Assembly (NCBI RefSeq): GCF_003711515.1
Contig: NW_021167095.1
Location: 62,001 to 126,000, forward strand
Direction of reading: 5' to 3'
From: Sodiomyces alkalinus F11
Taxonomy: Eukaryota > Ascomycota > Sordariomycetes > Glomerellales > Plectosphaerellaceae
DNA: 64,000 nt
Shown here: piece by piece, positions 35,201 through 46,927 of the stretch
Position numbering within the stretch: the first letter of the stretch is position 1
How the letters are laid out: the number at the start of each line of letters is the position of its first letter
Program-made: the position numbers and the translations under genes
Notes under the pieces: model-generated
The model's input: only the letters and a program-made list of their open reading frames with translations
Databases searched by the model: none
Told to the model about the DNA's origin: nothing

Positions 35201-38200
35201 CCGACTTAAGATCTAATACGTCTACGGCTATACCCCTTAATAGCAGCCTATTCGCGGTCTTATTAGATTAAGTGATACGGATAGATTATAGACGTTCCCT
35301 GATTTCCTTAGCGGAAGCTATAGCTTATAGCGTTTTAATCCTACCGATAAATATCTTATCTTCGTTAAAGACCATATCTCTCGTAGTAATAATATCTATT
35401 AGGTATAGTAGCTAAATACGGAAGCTATTCGAAGATTAGCATCCGATATAATAACCGATCTATACCTTCGGTTCTAGCCTTTATAGGCGGTTCCTTTTAG
35501 CTTAGGTATCCCGTGTTTTTATCAAGGCTTCATAGCCGTAAGCTTATAGGTACGTAAGGTTAGGTTAACGGCCGCGTAGGCCTTTATATAGCGTTCGCTA
35601 GTCGTTAGTATATCGTGGCGTTCTATTATATAGATATATAGTAGTCTTAAAGATCTTAGACTAGATAAACATAGGCAGATTAGCCCTAATCCTTATAGCC
35701 CTCGCCCTCCTTTTAACGATACCTCTAATCCGTTCTATAACGCCGTTTTAATCCTATAAATATATTACCCACGGCTAGCCTTCTACCCCCTTAGCAGCGA
35801 GGAAAGCAATGACTTCTGGGTACTAAAATATCTCGGAATCGGCCTGTATAATATATAGCTTAACGTCGAATTAGGTCTTAAGCAGGGCAAAAATATCTTT
35901 TAACGCGTATAGGATAAAGCCTTAGTCTCTCTTCTATAGGTAGTAATCCCACGTATAACCTATATACACGTCTAAAATAAATATAATAGACTTATACAGG
36001 CCGCCTAAAGATTCCGACTCTTTTAGATCGTGAAAATTAATAGCTAAGGCCTTTCCGGGCTTTAACGGGTAAAGGAATAGTAGCCGCCGGACCTACGTAG
36101 GCACTTATAATCACCTATACGCGTTATAGTCCGTTATATAAGGTCCCTTTATCTTTACCCCCTAAGTAGCGTTTATAATCCTTACGAGTATATCGGTACC
36201 GTAATAGCCGAGGCGCTTATACTACCGCTACGCTATAGTCTTCTATAGTTACCGCGGTTATCGTAATCTTCTATACGGGTTATCGCGGGGGTGCCTTACT
36301 AAGACCGCGAACGCGGTAGCGGCCATAGCTTCCGCGCGCTTAATTATATACTGGCCGTGGATATCTAGTAGCTTATAGATAAGCCGGTCATTGGCGGAGC
36401 TAATAATAGTATTATTTACAGTATCCTAGCGGTAGCCTTATAGGCGTAGCTAGCGTTCCGAGACGATATTAGTAACGAATTCCTTATAGTATACGACGTC
36501 ACGAAGGCGTAGTAGCCTCTTCGTTCCCGATACGGATTATATATATAGCTTAATATCTCCGGATCCGAGGATAAAAGCCTTATAAGTACCTACCTAAAGG
36601 GATAAAGATAAAGTATCCGTGGGTAGTCTAATAGCCGTAAAACAGCCTCGATTATTAAAGATAAATATTAATAATCCTAAATCTAGGATCGCGTAGTATA
36701 ATAGCGCTGTGGCTTAGTTAATAGAAAGGGATACCTCCTATTCTTATTATAATCTTAATAGTATCGTCGTACGACGACACGCCACCCCCTAGGTTAGGTA
36801 GGCTCCTAGTCCCGTCACGGTAACCGACAGGTCTTTATAAACTATTATAGTATTATAAAGTTAATCTTCCTAGACTTCCTCTATCTTATTAGCGGTAGTA
36901 GCTACTACTTCCCGCCTCTTTTATATGGCGGTATCCACGCGGCTTTTAAAACTATAATTATATATCTTCTTTTCTATAACCTTCGTAATATCTTCACGGC
37001 CGCGCTAGGTATATGGGCGTATATCCGGCCTTATATACTAATAGGCGGTAGTAGTATACGGGTTCTTATAAATCTCGTAAAGCCTTCTTATTACAGGAGG
37101 GATAGCCTTTACGGATATATCGCTACGAGGACTCTTCTTATTATCTTTATTATTAGTAGTATCCCTAGTATCGGGGAGGTTCCCGAGAGTATTAAAGGTG
37201 CCTCTCGTAACTCCAGGCTTTATAGTAGAGGATTATAGGCTCTTTATATTACTAAGAACCGTATATAGAGCCTTTACGAAATCGTTAATCGTTAGCGTAT
37301 TTTCCGTAATCTTATCGTAGTTACTTACTAGGTAGTTATTACTTTATTCCTAGGCGATAGGTCTAATAGCTTTTAACGCGTTTTCCGCCTAATAGTCCGC
37401 CCTTAATAGCTCTAAAGCGTCTATATATTTATAGTATATTATTACTATTTTCTAGCTTACTACCTAGGCGTTTATATCCTTAGGTATAGCCTTTATAGGC
37501 GTAGTGTATTATCGGTATAGGACTAGGGCTTTCTTACGGAGGTCTATAGGTATCGGTCCTATATACGCGTATAGGAGGGTAATCTAAGCTTATAGGTTAT
37601 TTATATTATTATTCTATAGTTATATAAGGAGGTTATATAATATAGTGTAGATAGTCCCTTCGATATATAAGCGTACCTTATTAAACTCCTTCTCCTACGC
37701 GTCGTAGTCTGCCTTTTCCTCGCGGTATATATAGTAATCTTATAAGTAGCGCGTACGCCCCTTTTTAAAGAGGTTATCGATAGATATAAGCGTCTTTATC
37801 GGTGATTCTTTCATTACGGCAATAACCTTCCGGCGAGCGGCCGTGGCTATTATAGTACCGGCCGTGGTAGCTATAGCTATAGCGTCCGTGGCGTCCGTGG
37901 CCTTATCGCTCTTTAGCGTAATAGTAGAAGACGGAGTAGCCGTAATAGTAGAAGATAAGGTGGCTATAGCCTCCTCCGCGTCGGGGTCCACGGCGAGGGC
38001 TTTATATTTACGGATATTAAGTGGCGTAGGCTTAAAAAGCAGGTAGGTATTAGCCTCCTTATCGCTTAGCTTTAGATCGAGATAGTTTTCCTAGTAGGAG
38101 GCAGATTTACCGCGCACGGTATACTCCTATATTACCTAATCTCTTTAGTTAATAAGGGTTATAGCGGCCGCCTTCTATTCGGTATTAGATACGTTAGAAG

Positions 38201-38393
38201 ATATCTTTACTTACTTCTCGGTTAATTAATTAATTAATAAGTAGGTCGGTAGGTTAATTAATCGCTTAATTACTCTAATCAGGTCGATAGTAGTTATTTA
38301 AGAGTGCTTATATAAACGTGATTACTTTTATAATAGAATAGGAGTAGCCTTATTAATATCTATCGTTTAGGCATTATAAACCGGGCTTATAAT

Positions 38394-38667
38394 CATCGTA
38401 TATTAAATAGTATTTAGATAATTAACATAATAGAGCAGAAATCTCGTATATATGTATTATCTTAAGTTATATCTATATAAGTCTTTTATACCCTTAATTT
38501 AGGTGGTGAAGACTCCATTATAGGTACTATATTATTTAGATCCTATCCAGTCTTTTCCGGTATCCGCCCCTATTATATCCTAATACCCGAGGTCCGAAGC
38601 CCTTAGTCAGGGAGTGGATCCCCCCTGGATCCCCTATAGACCACGTCGTAGTCCTGCCCATACGACA
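38394..38667 (-). repeat. Copia-2 B 5' LTR
   Basis: 274 bp, heavily RIP-altered at its inner edge (catcgtatattaaatag for TGTCGCACGTCAAATAG). Its outer end is CCCATACGACA, followed by a short echo CATACGACA. Confidence 0.9.
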
Positions 38668-38806
38668 CATACGACACTTCACGGGAATACTTAACTATTA
38701 GGAAAAAGGAGGGGAAATAACTATAGATACATAGGATTCAGGTACTCCACACATCTAATATAATATGGTTTGTTATACCTGGATAAGGTGGCTGGGGGCA
38801 TCTAAC
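38668..38806 (+). repeat. LTR-X end fragment bordering the host island
   Basis: Contains a second copy of the 32040-32124 segment (ggggaaataactatagatac... against ggggaaatgacggtggatat...). It then continues to the LTR-X end GGGGGCATCTAACA at 38806. Short direct echoes GCATCTAACA and CCTAACA follow. Confidence 0.7.
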
Positions 38807-39670
38807 AGCATCTAACACCTAACAATAACAGCGACGACAAGAAGGATAGCACCAGGCAAGAGGAGGAGGCCATGGCCGCCCACCAGGGTCACGTTAACGT
38901 AGGCGGCTTCTCGGATTGGTTATTAGCAGTGGCAATCATCCAGCTGTTCCACCTGGACCCTAAATCGCAATATTCTTGCCCTCTTGTATCATGGAACAAC
39001 TGGGAAACAAGTATTGTTTCGCCTGAACGGGAGTTCAAGGGCCATTTACCCCTAAATCAATCTCACTGCTCGAAATATTACTGACTGTGAGACTGCCAAA
39101 CATGGCAAGGCGTATTGAGGCGAGCTCATGAAATTATACTGACGCCGAGTCCTGCATCGTGTCCAGCCCCTGGATGACACAGCAACAGGTCAAGTCAATG
39201 AGAAAACAAGTTTCCGTTTTAATGATTGACTAACTTAACGAGAATCAACTCAGTAATTAGGTACTAAGACCTGGCTATGTCGAGCAGCATGGATTATGGG
39301 ACAATTTTCCGCCGATACGGAGCCTTCGAAACTGTTCTACATTGCATTGGGAAGATACGCCGTCCGTTTCGCCCGTTCCGCCAGAGTCGCAAAATGTGAG
39401 TCGTTACAATCGATCGAGAACCGAAACAGGGTGGCCGAAAACGCCCATGTCGAGACTAAAGCCCACTGGAGGTGAGGATTCAACGAAGCAGATGAACGTA
39501 GCCAGGGAACAGAGGTCTCTTGCGGACGCCTCGACACAACCTATGTGACCGAGGGATTCGACTTGCGAGAATTACCTATCACTCCGCGACGTCAAGGTCA
39601 TCGTGAGCAGGAGGGGGGCTGTCCATAGCTGCAAGTGTGTCAGTGGGCTATCGTAAGATTGATTTCAAGA
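38807..39670. other. Non-RIP single-copy-like DNA, no gene assigned
   Basis: Normal CA/TG use marks this as host sequence. Open stretches of 66-70 codons occur on both strands (38872-39084 plus, 39337-39548 both strands), overlapping one another, without a recognisable domain or intron signals. The part next to 39670 should hold the 3' untranslated region of the SR-protein gene. A decayed or small gene cannot be excluded. Confidence 0.5.
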
Positions 39671-40808
39671 TTACAGGTTACCCTTGCGATCATCTCCGAT
39701 AGTGCCGTTCTCCCGAGGATCCCGATCCCGGTCGTCGCGATCATCTTTGATGTCACGGTCACTGCCACAAGGGCCTTGTTAGCTACAGCTGTACCATGTT
39801 AATCACGCGTCTGGTCGAGTCGCTGGACATACCGTCGGTCGGGGCTGCGGGAGCGGTCGCGCCGGTCGCGAACATCACGGTCATAATCACGGTCACGGTC
39901 ACGCCGGTCGTCTTTGCGAGGGGGAGGCGAGTAGTCGCGAGTGCTGCGTCGAGGTGAAGGAGAACGGCCACGACGAGGTGAACGTCGAGGAGCTCGATCT
40001 CGGTCACGACCCGAGTCAAAGCGCCATGACGCAGACGGCGGCGTCCGAGCCCACTGCTTGAGTTGTGAGTCAAGAATATCGATAATTCTGGAAAGTGCAT
40101 TTGCTTGCCTCGATTTTCAGTATGTCGTCGCGACCAATGCGTTTATTGTGCATCTCGTGGTAGGCATCATCGGCGTCGCGACGATCTTCATACTCGACAA
40201 ACGCGAACCTAGAAGCCGAGGACTTGGGTTAGCATCATCAGAGGCACGAGTTATTCACCCAGCTATCCTGAACCATGGGCTTAACTAGGTTAAGTTGCGG
40301 CGACAGGAAGATGCTTACAGCCTGCTAGAAGCAGATCGAGGGGCTGGAATATCGCATCGGACTAGACGGCCATAGCTAGAAGGTCCAGTGCTGTCAGCAA
40401 TGAGGAGCGACTCAATCCGGGTCTCGAAGGGGTGTCGGTAGCATTGCTGTCACGTTGTAGCACGCATAGTCATAATGAAAATACCAGCGACTGGCACACG
40501 GCGCGGGAGATGGGGGCGAGAACGGGGTTGGTATTGGGAGGACGGCGCAGTCGAGGGCGGACTCGAAGACGGAGACAATGCACGGCGGAAGCCAGCGAGG
40601 GGAGGTGGAGGAAGAGGAGACTCGGCGGCCGGAAAAAGGGGGGGGTTTCGCATTTAGACGCAGGCAGAAGGCGAAGGAACCGACGATGACGATGAAGCGA
40701 CGTTGACGATGCGTGGTTGACATACCGTTCGAATTCGTAGGCAAGGTCTCGGGCGCGAGTGCCGTGGCTAAAGCCGGTAACGTACAAGGTAGTCCCGCCT
40801 CGCGACAT
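39671..40808 (-). CDS. SR-type splicing factor: one RRM plus RS/RD-rich tail, five exons
   Basis: Exons 40726-40808, 40319-40375, 40109-40208, 39833-40053 and 39671-39761 give 552 nt, 183 residues, TAA stop. Start MSRGGTTLYVTGF; an in-frame ATG 33 nt upstream (40841) is possible but less like the family. The RRM covers residues 6-80: RNP2 LYVTGF (8-13), RNP1 SRLFAFVEY (45-53), closing LKIEW. The tail (81-183) is dense in RS, SP, RD and DR pairs. Family knowledge: SR proteins bind exonic RNA in the nucleus and recruit the spliceosome. Introns of 350, 110, 55 and 71 bp carry CTGAC/CTAAC/CTCAC branch sites. Three are GT-AG and the third is GC-AG. Frame is kept across all junctions and no RIP stop is present, so it is probably functional. 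It resembles fungal Srp1/Srp2-like proteins; the exact ortholog was not established. Confidence 0.93.
40054..40108 (-). other. GC-AG intron 3 of the SR-protein gene
   Basis: On the coding strand GAG|GCAAGC...TTGACTCAC...AAGCAG|TGG, 55 nt. Removing it joins LKIE to WARTPP, the expected end of this RRM family. No GT donor fits nearby. Retention would give a stop within about 14 codons. Confidence 0.85.
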
Positions 40809-40968
40809 CGTTGTTGGAAATCTCAAGGGCCAGAAAGTCAAGAAGAGACAGATAATCAGAAAAACAGGTGATGAAAGACGGAATAGGTGTTGTATGTAGT
40901 GGGGAGAGTGGCTGCTTACGAACAGAAAACCAAAGCAAACGATGTAAACCTTTTCACTCGAGTGGATT
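40809..40968 (-). promoter_or_regulatory. Remaining 5' flank of the SR-protein gene
   Basis: Only 160 bp of non-RIP sequence remains between the start codon and the LTR sequence beginning TGTCAGATGCCC at 40969. It must hold the leader and any core promoter. It is purine-rich on the plus strand; no clear TATA box is seen. Confidence 0.45.
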
Positions 40969-41260
40969 TGTCAGATGCCCACGGCCACCTTATCGAGGTG
41001 TGAGATTATTGAGATTAACGGTTACGTAAGGGCCGGATTGAACCGAAGGATTAAAACCTCTATAATCCGGATAGACACCTGTGTTAGATACAGCGTAACC
41101 ATAATAATAACGTAGAAGAAGAGTAATAGGGCAGTTAATCGTTGATTTAATTTAGGCTTATAAATCTGTAGATCTGTGTGTGTAACTATATCTAAATTCC
41201 AGGACCGTTAGGGAACTCCTGCCACCGTAATTTCTATTTTCAGATACCACAGCCACCTTA
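40969..41260. repeat. LTR-X-type debris between the island and Copia-1 B
   Basis: Starts with about 30 bp in reverse LTR-X orientation (TGTCAGATGCCCACGGCCACCTTATC). A forward LTR-like stretch from about 40999 (tgagattattgagattaacggttacgtaa) follows, related to the start of LTR-X at 31884. It ends with a second reverse-LTR-X stretch (cagataccacagccacctta, 41241-41260) interrupted by Copia-1 B. The inner 41001-41240 segment is thus flanked by direct copies of one sequence. Confidence 0.6.
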
Positions 41261-41463
41261 TATCAAATAAAGCGTAGTCAAATCGTCACAAAATAGGTCA
41301 AAATTAATTAAGGCAATTATATAATATTATAACTCTCTTAGACCGTCAGGGAAACGCTACCCCGTATTTTATATAGTGCAGATTCTGTAAGCGTCTACCC
41401 GCATTATACTCTTAGTAATCCGGCCTATTACGTAACCGAAAAGACTATAGTCTATTCAACACA
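41261..41463 (-). repeat. Copia-1 B 3' LTR
   Basis: Minus strand TGTGTTGAATAGAC...TTTGATA. Contains RIP changes relative to the solo LTR at 32125. Confidence 0.92.
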
Positions 41464-41739
41464 CCCCCTAATCGCCCTAAACATTAGTTAGGCGATTAAA
41501 GTTTTTCGTAATCGGCAGATAATCCAGCTATACAATCTATTCGCTATAGCCGCCCTTAAATTCATCCTCCAGGTCCTCTAAATATTCTATCCAGACTTCT
41601 CTAGCTATTTCTACTATAACCGTTCCCGTATATCCATCACGCCCACCTAGAACCTAAATATCTTAAATTTCTCGCCGTATAGCGCCTTCGTTAATCCGTC
41701 TACCACTATTTCCGCGCTCGTAACGTACGTTACAAGTAT

Positions 41740-44700
41740 TTACCCTTATTCCTTTACTTAACGTAATTAATAGCCGTGGATATCGACGTAGCGGAGGCGC
41801 GTTATTAACGTGCTAATCTCTTAATTAACTAATCGAATCGTTTAGTTATTATCGTATAAGATCCTTAACTCCGGATCGTTAAATTCCACTCCTATACTAA
41901 GTAATAGGCATTATATAAAGATACCCTCTTTTACACCTTATACTAACGCTAATAGCTCTACCTCCGTTATTAACATCGTGACTATATCCTGCTTATTAGC
42001 GCGCCACGCTATTATACCGCTAAATAAGCGTATTACGTACGCTTAACTACTCTTTCGATTAAGAGTATTATCGGTAAATAAGACGTTAGTATAGATTTCG
42101 ATAGTATCGCTACCCCTTAGTTCTAACGTAAACGATGAGCTATTAATTAGATAGAGGATTAGATAATCGGCGGCCTCGTAGTAAACAGGCCCTGGATTAA
42201 CGTTAAACCGGTATAGCCTGGATACTATAAACGCGATATTAGGCCGCGATATCACTACTACGTATAGTATAGATCCTATCTTCCGTTAATAGCTTTTAAC
42301 GTGAGTTAAGGTTCCTAAATAGGGTAGCAGCTCTATAACCTTAATTAGGTGCGTTAGGCGATAGTTGCTACTATACTTACTATTCGGCTTTAATAGGCGT
42401 TTTAACTTAGTAACGTAGTCGCGTTATAATAGCTAGATTTTACGGGCGACACGGTCGCGAATAACCTTAATACTAAGGAACCACTATAGAGGATCGCTAA
42501 CTTATAGGTTATAGTGGCGTTATAGGTTATTAACGGCCTACTCTATCTACGCCTTATATTATTCCTTACAAGTAATAACGATATCGTTAACGTAGAAGAA
42601 TAGGATTAAACCGCGGCGCAGAAAATAACACGGTTCTTACGGCACTATCTAGAAGCCGTCCGCTGAAAGGATAGCCGACAAGTGCTTTTACTAAAGCAGT
42701 AAAGACTCCTTAAGTCTATATAACGCCTTTTTCAGGTATAAACACCTCCTAGGGGCTAGAAAGCCTGGCGGCGGGTATATGAAGATATCGTGGGGAAGGG
42801 GCGCGTGTATAAACGCGTTTATAACGTTAAATTATAATAGCGTAAGGTTAAATCGGGCGGCGATAGCTATTAACGCGCGGAACGACTTTTGGCTAGTATT
42901 ACTACGTATATCTCCTTCAGCGAGGATTAATACTGCTAATCTCCTTATACTATAAGCCTTACCTTATATTTATATAGAAATCCATACTTATCGAACTTAT
43001 ATATTATTACGTATATCGAATTAAGAACCTAATATCTATCTGCTACGGACGCCGGCACCCATATCCACGACCCTATCTCCTCGTGGCTCCGTAGATGGTC
43101 TTCTTATGCCTATTGGAATAGGTAGCCGTAAAGGTACAAGGGTATATCACGAGGGTTCTTCGGAGGAGGAGGGAGATCTTTACGGTGGATCTTTACGGCT
43201 ATCGGGGTAACAACTAAAACACCCGCCGGAATAACCGCCGGGGTTATATTTTCCGATATAGCCTCCCGGGTTATACTTCTGGTAGCTACCGCCGGGGCCG
43301 TGGATTCGTAGGGTATCGTTAAGCGTCGCTATAGCGCTATAGGCGTAGACCTTTTTAACCGTAATTTAGTTAGCGGAATCCTATTCAATATATATATATT
43401 AGGTGCGTAACGGCTAGCGTTAAATACTATAACCTAATAGTCTCTTTTCTAGCTATCTCCTTACCGAATTAGTTACGCTCCTTTATTTAATAGAAGCCCT
43501 ATAGCCGTAGCTATAGGTGTATTATAGCACCGTATTCGGTTATCCTAGAACCCTACGGCCGTAGGGGTATCACGGTTTCCTAATATAACGGCTGCTATTA
43601 ACGCTATAACTAACGGCGGGGTTATTAATAGAGTAGGAAGTAATGGATCGGGCGGATATAGACGGTGATTAGGCGCTATACCGGCTAAATCACAGTATTC
43701 ATAACCTAAATCTTATCCTAATCAACTCGAGATAGCCTCCTCTACCCCCTTACGGCCGGGTATTACGGACTATAACCTTAACGGTAAAGCCGTTAAGGAA
43801 GGGGATCCGGGGGCGTTTATCCCCGGATCTAATAATTCAAAATAAGCAGTTATTTAAAAGGGGGGTCCTTAGCTTATACATCCGTAAACGGCCGTAAATC
43901 TCTAGCCCTCTCCTACTCGACACAACTAATCAGGTCTTCTAATTACTCCTCGGTGAATTAATGGAGGTTATCCTTAAAGGTGGCAATATCGCCGTTAAAG
44001 AAGGCGCGTTCGTTAAAACCCATATCGCGCGTTCGAATAACGCGGTTATGGCGGCGTAGGCCAGGCACTCAGATACGGAAAATATTAGTGGAATCGTAGC
44101 GGATAAGGTAGCCGATATAGACGCGAGGAGCGATACGATTTAATAGCTTATTAGTAGCCTTTTAGGCGTCCTTTATTATCGCGTACGCCTTATAGCCGTA
44201 AGCTCGAAGGTATAATAAGATCGGCTTTCTTTTAAAAAGGACCTTATATAGCGTTTTCTATTCCTTATTATACTGCCTTCGTGGCGTGCGGTTATAAACG
44301 TACGTAGCCGTGGGAATGGCCTTAGGCTATATAAACGGCGGTAGTTTTACGTGGATATTTATCGCACGACCTTTTAAGATAACCACGGTAGCAGCGTGTT
44401 GGCACCCCCGTTCTATGCTTAAGTGTCGGTAGCAGATACCTCTAAAACGATGCCCTCGTCACGCAGGAATTAGGTGATATCGTGGGATTAAGTTAGCTTA
44501 TTATTAGATTCGAAAACGCGCACCTTATAGCCTAACCAGCGGTCTACCTAGGCGAGGAATTCCTTAATTATTACGAGGATATCCACTGCGAGCTTACTCT
44601 TTATAACGTAGGTGGCCGTAAAACCACTATAACGGTCGGTGAAAAATATAAACCGTGAGTCTCCGTCGGACGTTCGGTTAAAATCCGTGAAATTAATCGC

Positions 44701-46620
44701 CACCGCTCCCCTATAGAAGCAGGTGCATTACGAGGGTGCCTACTAACGTACCGCTTTATCTTTATAAGCTCGTAGGCCTCGCAGTCAATAGTTATTAGTC
44801 CCTTGATTTTAACCCCCTGCATCTGCTTTTCTAGGTGCCGAAGTGGTTCAGGGCCTACGTGCCCTAGCCGCAGATACTATAGGATACCCTCTATAGTGCT
44901 TGGATATCGTATCGTTGATTTATAGACGGCTTTTTGGGTGGCAGAAGAAGCAAAAAAGCCTAGAAAAGCAGCCGCAGATTAGTCAGAGGGCACGTATTCA
45001 ATAACGGTTTAATCGAAGCGGTGACTTAGCTAGTATAGTATAGATCCATCGGAACGCCGAATACAGTTATTTAGTGGCTTCTAATCCTACTAGTATTCTT
45101 AGAGACGTAGGCGTTAGTTAGAGATTAAATTACACGTAAAATCCTCGTAGTATACGACGTTTAACAGCCTAAAATCAAGGCCTCCTATTAGTCTATTTAA
45201 TCTCACGGTCACGTTACCGTAACCTTTAATAGGTAGGGATAAACTACTAGCTACCACGTAGTCCCCCTACGTGGCGGGTATAAAATCAGAAAAACGGCAA
45301 AAATCGTTAAATATATAAATAGTAGCGCCGGAATCAAGGATAGTAGAGGTTCGAAGACGGTAACTAGTAGTAGCGGTTCCTGCTATAAAGCTAGTAGTGT
45401 GGGAGACGCCGCTACGGACACTACTATAATTAAGTCACGCCTCTTTAAGCTATACAGAATCCCGGCTTATATCCTTCTTCACCTTCTTTACAGCGCGCAG
45501 TTCTTCCACTTCCGCGCGTAGCGAGGGGTTATATTTAAGGATCCGTTAGACGGTTATTTTAGTGCTCTCGAAGGGTGTCTAATCGTTATATACCGTATCC
45601 GAGAATAGATAGAAGCAGGCGTTAATATCGTGACTAGGTATAGCGCACACGCGGTAGATCTATTCTCTTCATAAAGCAGATTAGCGGCGCTTAGAGGAGA
45701 AATAGTTAGTTAAAGCAGCTAAAGGTATAGCTATAGATACCGTGGTAGTGGGATTCTTAGCTTTATTCTTCCCACGGCCGCCCTTCTTATAGGGCTTGGC
45801 CGTGGCCTCTAAGGTATCTTTACTCTTTTCGCTTCCGGTATGTAGTGCAGGGAATACTATAGCGCGGTGGCTACCGCGTTGTCCTTAGTCTTTAAGCCTA
45901 GTGTTAATATACTTCTGACCGAGAGTATAACGGTCTTCGGGTATAACTACCTGGTTATCTATAAGGCGACGCTCGGCCTTAGTCTAATCGCGGCCGGTAT
46001 AGGGGCGTATACCTCTAAAGAAATCTATAACCTATATATACGTGGCGGGCTTCGAACCGGTATCTTTATAGCTTTATAGTAGTAGCTACCACTTCTGCAA
46101 CTACTCCCCGAGCTTCTTAAGGCTATTCGCAGGATAATAAGTATACTCGATATACTCTTCGTGGGTATCGGTTTAGCGGGTAGCCAGGTACTAATCCGTA
46201 TCGCGTTTAACGGCTTCGTATACCTCGTAAGGTATACCTCCTTATAGCAGTTATCTACGGCTTTAGTCGATAGTATTAACCTACTAGGTTAGTATAGCGT
46301 TAATCCCCTTTAGGTAGCTCTCGTATTACGTTTATAGGATCTTCCAGCGCGCGATTTCGATATCGTACGCTTTCTGGCCAGCGTCCGTAAGGTCGAGATA
46401 TTACGTAGGGGTACGCCTAGGCGTTATATAGGGGAAAGAGTCGTAATTCGGCATTATAGGCTTTTCGGGGGACTAAGTCGGATTAACTGGGCGGAGAAAT
46501 CTCGACACGTTATTATAGGTGATAACCGATTCGTATAGGCGTCGCCAGATCTCCTAATCCTTATAGGTTTTATACGTAATAGGGCTAAGATATACTATCT
46601 TAATAGTTATTGTATAGATT
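41740..46620 (-). pseudogene. Copia-1 B gag-pol remnant
   Basis: Right to left: gag (about 45400-46620), then protease near 45130-45390 with ILDSGATIYIFNDFCRFSDF. Integrase runs about 43900-45080, the Pro-rich linker 43080-43880 and RT about 42240-42960. RNase H lies at about 41790-42240, with the open stretch 42043-42255 showing ISRPNIAFIVSRLYRFN, the usual RT/RNase H junction. The RT box reads YVND near 42587-42598. TAG/TAA codons replace Gln throughout. Structurally complete but coding-dead. The open stretches 44601-44822 (minus) and 45867-46079 (plus) are a fragment and a shadow. Confidence 0.88.
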
Positions 46621-46725
46621 AACACGCTATATCGGCGCGGCTAGATAGCTTCTTAAATCGATAGTAGTAAAGGTAAAAAGTAGGTAAAATAGGTATATCT
46701 TCACTTAGTAAGTAAGACTCTTAAT

Positions 46726-46927
46726 TATCAAATAAAGCGTAGTCAAATCGTCACAAAATAGGTCAAAATTAATTAAGGTAATTATATAATATTATGACTC
46801 TCTCAGACCGTCAAGGAAACGCTGCCACCGTATTTTATATAGTGCAGATTCTGCAAGCGTCCACCCGGATTATACTCTTAGCAATCCGGTCTATTACGTA
46901 ACCGAAAAGACTATAGTCTGCTCGACA
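46726..46927 (-). repeat. Copia-1 B 5' LTR
   Basis: Minus strand TGTCGAGCAGACTATAG...TTTGATA. Followed internally by aattaagagtctta, which is also found at the same place in Copia-3 (53390-53410). Confidence 0.92.

Larger units (their letters stand above)
32740..38240 (-). pseudogene. Copia-2 B gag-pol remnant
   Basis: Right to left: gag (about 36880-38230) with Ala/Val/Thr-rich repeats near 37850-37980, protease near 36640-36790 (the I-L-D-x-G-S-x-I-x-I-F-N-N type site seen in copy C), and integrase at about 35460-36500. The AITT repeat linker (34850-35200), reverse transcriptase (33500-34300) and RNase H (33150-33480) follow. The RT YVDD box is intact near 33865-33876. Stop codons at former Gln and Trp positions break every domain. 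The open stretches at 34719-34913, 37740-37991 and 37843-38046 are pieces or shadows of it. Confidence 0.88.
32331..38667 (-). mobile_element. Copia-2 copy B, full length
   Basis: Minus-strand Ty1/Copia element, 6337 bp, with both 274-bp LTRs (3' LTR 32331-32604, 5' LTR 38394-38667). A polypurine tract (minus AAGGGGGTA, 32605-32613) abuts the 3' LTR. Collinear with copies A and C. The flanks are the solo Copia-1 LTR plus GTA on the left and LTR-X sequence on the right. No matching target duplication is evident (left cagta, right catac). Confidence 0.95.
41261..46927 (-). mobile_element. Copia-1 copy B, full length
   Basis: Minus-strand Ty1/Copia element, 5667 bp, with 203-bp (41261-41463) and 202-bp (46726-46927) LTRs and a perfect 5-bp target duplication CCTTA (41256-41260 and 46928-46932). 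Inserted in reverse-oriented LTR-X sequence, which resumes at 46928. Purine tract minus TAGGGGG abuts the 3' LTR. Confidence 0.96.

Noticed and set aside
38872..39084. 70-codon open stretch starting MAAHQGHVNVGGFSDW
   Set aside because: No family recognised and no introns or neighbours to support it; not called as a gene.
39337..39548. Overlapping 66- and 68-codon open stretches on opposite strands, possible small gene
   Set aside because: Both lack a recognisable domain or splice context, and opposite-strand open frames in GC-balanced DNA of this length are expected by chance. Kept only as unassigned host sequence.
39941..40288. 115-codon plus-strand open stretch with RRGERRGARSRSR
   Set aside because: It is the antisense shadow of the RS/RD-rich exon of the SR-protein gene.
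40412..40744. Several overlapping open stretches on both strands (for example 40432-40689 plus, 40450-40653 and 40412-40744 minus)
   Set aside because: They lie in the 350-bp first intron and exon 1 of the SR-protein gene; the low-complexity purine/pyrimidine bias of the intron keeps frames open.
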